The position numbers were made by a program, and so were the translations under genes. DNA of 64,000 nt from Pseudomonadota bacterium (lineage in GTDB: Bacteria > Pseudomonadota > Alphaproteobacteria > Rhizobiales > Beijerinckiaceae). How positions within the stretch are numbered: position 1 is the stretch's first letter; every line of letters begins with the position of its first letter. The DNA is taken from positions 1 through 64,000 of the forward strand of contig JAEXGT010000073.1 in NCBI GenBank assembly GCA_023450615.1, written 5' to 3'. Shown in pieces: positions 62,408 to 64,000 of this stretch. The notes under the pieces were generated by a model. It was not told the DNA's origin and ran no database searches. It worked only from the letters and a program-made list of their open reading frames with translations.

Positions 62408-64000
62408 ATGCTTCGGAATATGCGCAAGGCCGGTCAGACCGTGTTCGGCAAAGCCATTGCCTTCATTTTCTTCGGCGCCTTGATCGTCAGCTTCGCCATT
62501 TGGGGCATCGGCGACATCTTCCGGGCCCAGCCAGCTTCGACTGTGGCGGAGGTGGGCAAGACCACAATCTCGGTCAACCAGGTGCGCAACGCCTATACCA
62601 ACCAGCTCCAGCAGCTGAGCCGCCAGTTCCGCACAGTCATCACGCCCGACCAGGCCCGCATGCTCGGCCTCGACCAGCAGGTGCTCAACAGCCTCGTCAC
62701 CGAAGCCGTGCTGTCCGAGGAGGCCAGGAGCCTCGGCCTTTCCGTCTCCGACGACCTCGTGGCCCGCTCCATCATCGAAAACCCGGCCTTCAAGGGCGCC
62801 GACGGTCAGTTCAATCGCGCTCTCTTCGATCAGGCGCTCCGCAATGCGGGCCTGTCCGAGGCAGGCTTCGTTCAAGAGCAGCGCGCCTCCATGGCGCGCG
62901 CCCATCTGGCGGAGTCCCTTGCCGGTGACGTAACCGTCCCGAATGCCGCCAAGGAAGCCCTTCACCGCTACACTTCAGAGCGCCGCAACGCATCCTACAT
63001 CCTGCTCACCTCCGCTCTGGCAGGCGACGTTCCCGCCCCCACCAACGAACAGCTTCAGAGTTTCTATGACGAGCGCAAAGGCACGTTCCGCGCTCCGGAG
63101 TACCGGGCTGTCAACGCCATGGCGCTCGACGCCGCAGCGATCGCGAAGCCGGATACCGTCTCGGACGCGGATGCCCGCCAGCGCTACGAGCAGCAGAAGG
63201 CCAAGTACGGCCAGCCCGAGCGCCGCACGATCCAGCAGATCCCCTTCACCTCCATGGACGATGCGCAGGCCGCCTCGGCTAGGATCAAGGAAGGCGCGGC
63301 CTTCGATGCCATTGCCGCCGAGCGCGGCGTCGCCGCCTCCGGCCTCGAGCTCGGTACGTTCACGAGGGCGGAGATGCTCGATCCCGCCGTGGCCGAGGCC
63401 GCTTTCGCCCTGGAACAGAACGGCGTGAGCGCTCCCGTTTCCGGGCGCTTCGGCCCCGTGATCCTGCGCGTCACGCAGATCCAGCCGGAAGCCGTGCGCC
63501 CCTTCGAGGAGGTTGCCGGTGAAATCCGCCAGGAAGTCGCCCGCGAGCGCGCTCAGAGCGAGATCGAGAAGATCCACGACGAGATCGAGGACCTGCGCGC
63601 AGGCGCCAAGCCGCTGGCAGACATCGCCAAGGAAAAAGGCCTGAACCTCATCCAGATTCCCGCCATCGACGCCCAAGGCCGCGACAAGGCCGGAAACCCG
63701 GTCGAGGCACCGGAGCGCGACGCCATCGCGAAAGCGGCCTTCGCCTCCGACATGGGTGCGGACAACGAGGCCCTGCGTATTCCGACCGGCTATGTCTGGT
63801 ACGACGTGACGGGCGTTGAGCCCTCCCGCGAGAAGGCCCTCGACGAGGTTCGCGATCAGGTGGCGGCGCAGTGGCGCGACGACCAGATTGCCCAGCGCCT
63901 GACGGAGAAGGCCCGCGCGCTCACTGAGCGCCTTGAAAAGGGCGAGGCTATCGAAGCCGTCGCGCAGGAGGTGAACGCTCCGGTGAAGAACGCCACCGAC
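62408..64000 (+). CDS. Peptidylprolyl isomerase/foldase PpiD-SurA type (partial, runs off the end)
   Basis: At least 531 codons are present and the frame is open at the right edge. It begins MLRNMRKAGQTVFGKA, with one membrane span (IAFIFFGALIVSFAIWGIGD), so it is anchored in the inner membrane and faces the periplasm. A SurA_N-like helical region follows (PASTVAEVGKTTISVNQVRN), then a parvulin-type rotamase segment (RTIQQIPFTSMDDAQ, KEGAAFDAIAAERGV). It should help fold exported proteins. The location next to tpiA/secG is usual for Rhizobiales. Confidence 0.92.
   Translation, partial: MLRNMRKAGQTVFGKAIAFIFFGALIVSFAIWGIGDIFRAQPASTVAEVGKTTISVNQVRNAYTNQLQQLSRQFRTVITPDQARMLGLDQQVLNSLVTEAVLSEEARSLGLSVSDDLVARSIIENPAFKGADGQFNRALFDQALRNAGLSEAGFVQEQRASMARAHLAESLAGDVTVPNAAKEALHRYTSERRNASYILLTSALAGDVPAPTNEQLQSFYDERKGTFRAPEYRAVNAMALDAAAIAKPDTVSDADARQRYEQQKAKYGQPERRTIQQIPFTSMDDAQAASARIKEGAAFDAIAAERGVAASGLELGTFTRAEMLDPAVAEAAFALEQNGVSAPVSGRFGPVILRVTQIQPEAVRPFEEVAGEIRQEVARERAQSEIEKIHDEIEDLRAGAKPLADIAKEKGLNLIQIPAIDAQGRDKAGNPVEAPERDAIAKAAFASDMGADNEALRIPTGYVWYDVTGVEPSREKALDEVRDQVAAQWRDDQIAQRLTEKARALTERLEKGEAIEAVAQEVNAPVKNATD

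Overview
The window is chromosomal DNA from a GC-rich alphaproteobacterium. The gene set and order (dusB-ntrB-ntrC-ntrY-ntrX-hfq-hflX beside mazG; fused ispDF followed by cinA; eno-ftsB-pdhA-pdhB-DUF5076-pdhC-lpd; pyrG/secG/kdsA/tpiA) point to the Rhizobiales (Hyphomicrobiales). A Methylobacteriaceae-type genome such as Microvirga is possible, but that genus-level guess is inference. Nearly all of the window is core genome, read on both strands and tightly packed, with several ATGA stop/start overlaps.

Layout. 1-6.0 kb is accessory: the end of a sugar-type ABC permease, a HupE/UreJ-like membrane protein divergent from a secreted NHL-type beta-propeller, a decayed malonyl-CoA decarboxylase (matA) just before an intact malonyl-CoA synthetase (matB), and a broken IS1182-like transposase. 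6.0-10.4 kb is class Ia ribonucleotide reductase (nrdA, nrdB) behind a cobalamin riboswitch. 10.6-11.8 kb holds a TauE/SafE exporter and tRNA-Ser(TGA). 12.2-21.6 kb runs on the plus strand: rlpA, dacC-type D,D-carboxypeptidase, tmk, holB, metG, a glycoside hydrolase family 1 gene, tatD, an MBL-fold hydrolase and a small secreted Pro/Gly/Arg-rich protein. 22.1-34.8 kb carries osmC, mazG, hflX, hfq, the two nitrogen two-component systems NtrYX and NtrBC, dusB, ispDF, cinA and a small membrane protein. 34.8-38.8 kb has a COQ10/START protein, a P-loop kinase-like protein, lipA, dctA and a small Cys-rich protein.

39.1-41.4 kb is a short, visibly AT-rich island holding two overlapping genes: a stand-alone RelA/SpoT-type nucleotidyltransferase and an NdpA/YejK-like nucleoid-associated protein. 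This is the best candidate in the window for a poorly described system. 41.4-46.1 kb holds a GFA-family protein and two secreted RTX-type calcium-binding proteins, one with a long internal duplication. 46.3-54.4 kb is the pyruvate dehydrogenase/enolase cluster. 54.6-64 kb contains queF, an MFS transporter, kdsA, DUF350 and VOC proteins, pyrG, secG, rpiB, tpiA and the start of a PpiD/SurA-like foldase that runs off the window.

Themes: central carbon and nucleotide metabolism (PDH, enolase, TpiA, RNR, Tmk, PyrG), nitrogen regulation (NtrBC/NtrYX plus Hfq) and envelope biogenesis (RlpA, DacC, FtsB, KdsA, SecG, PpiD). No rRNA, CRISPR array, integrase or complete insertion sequence was seen.
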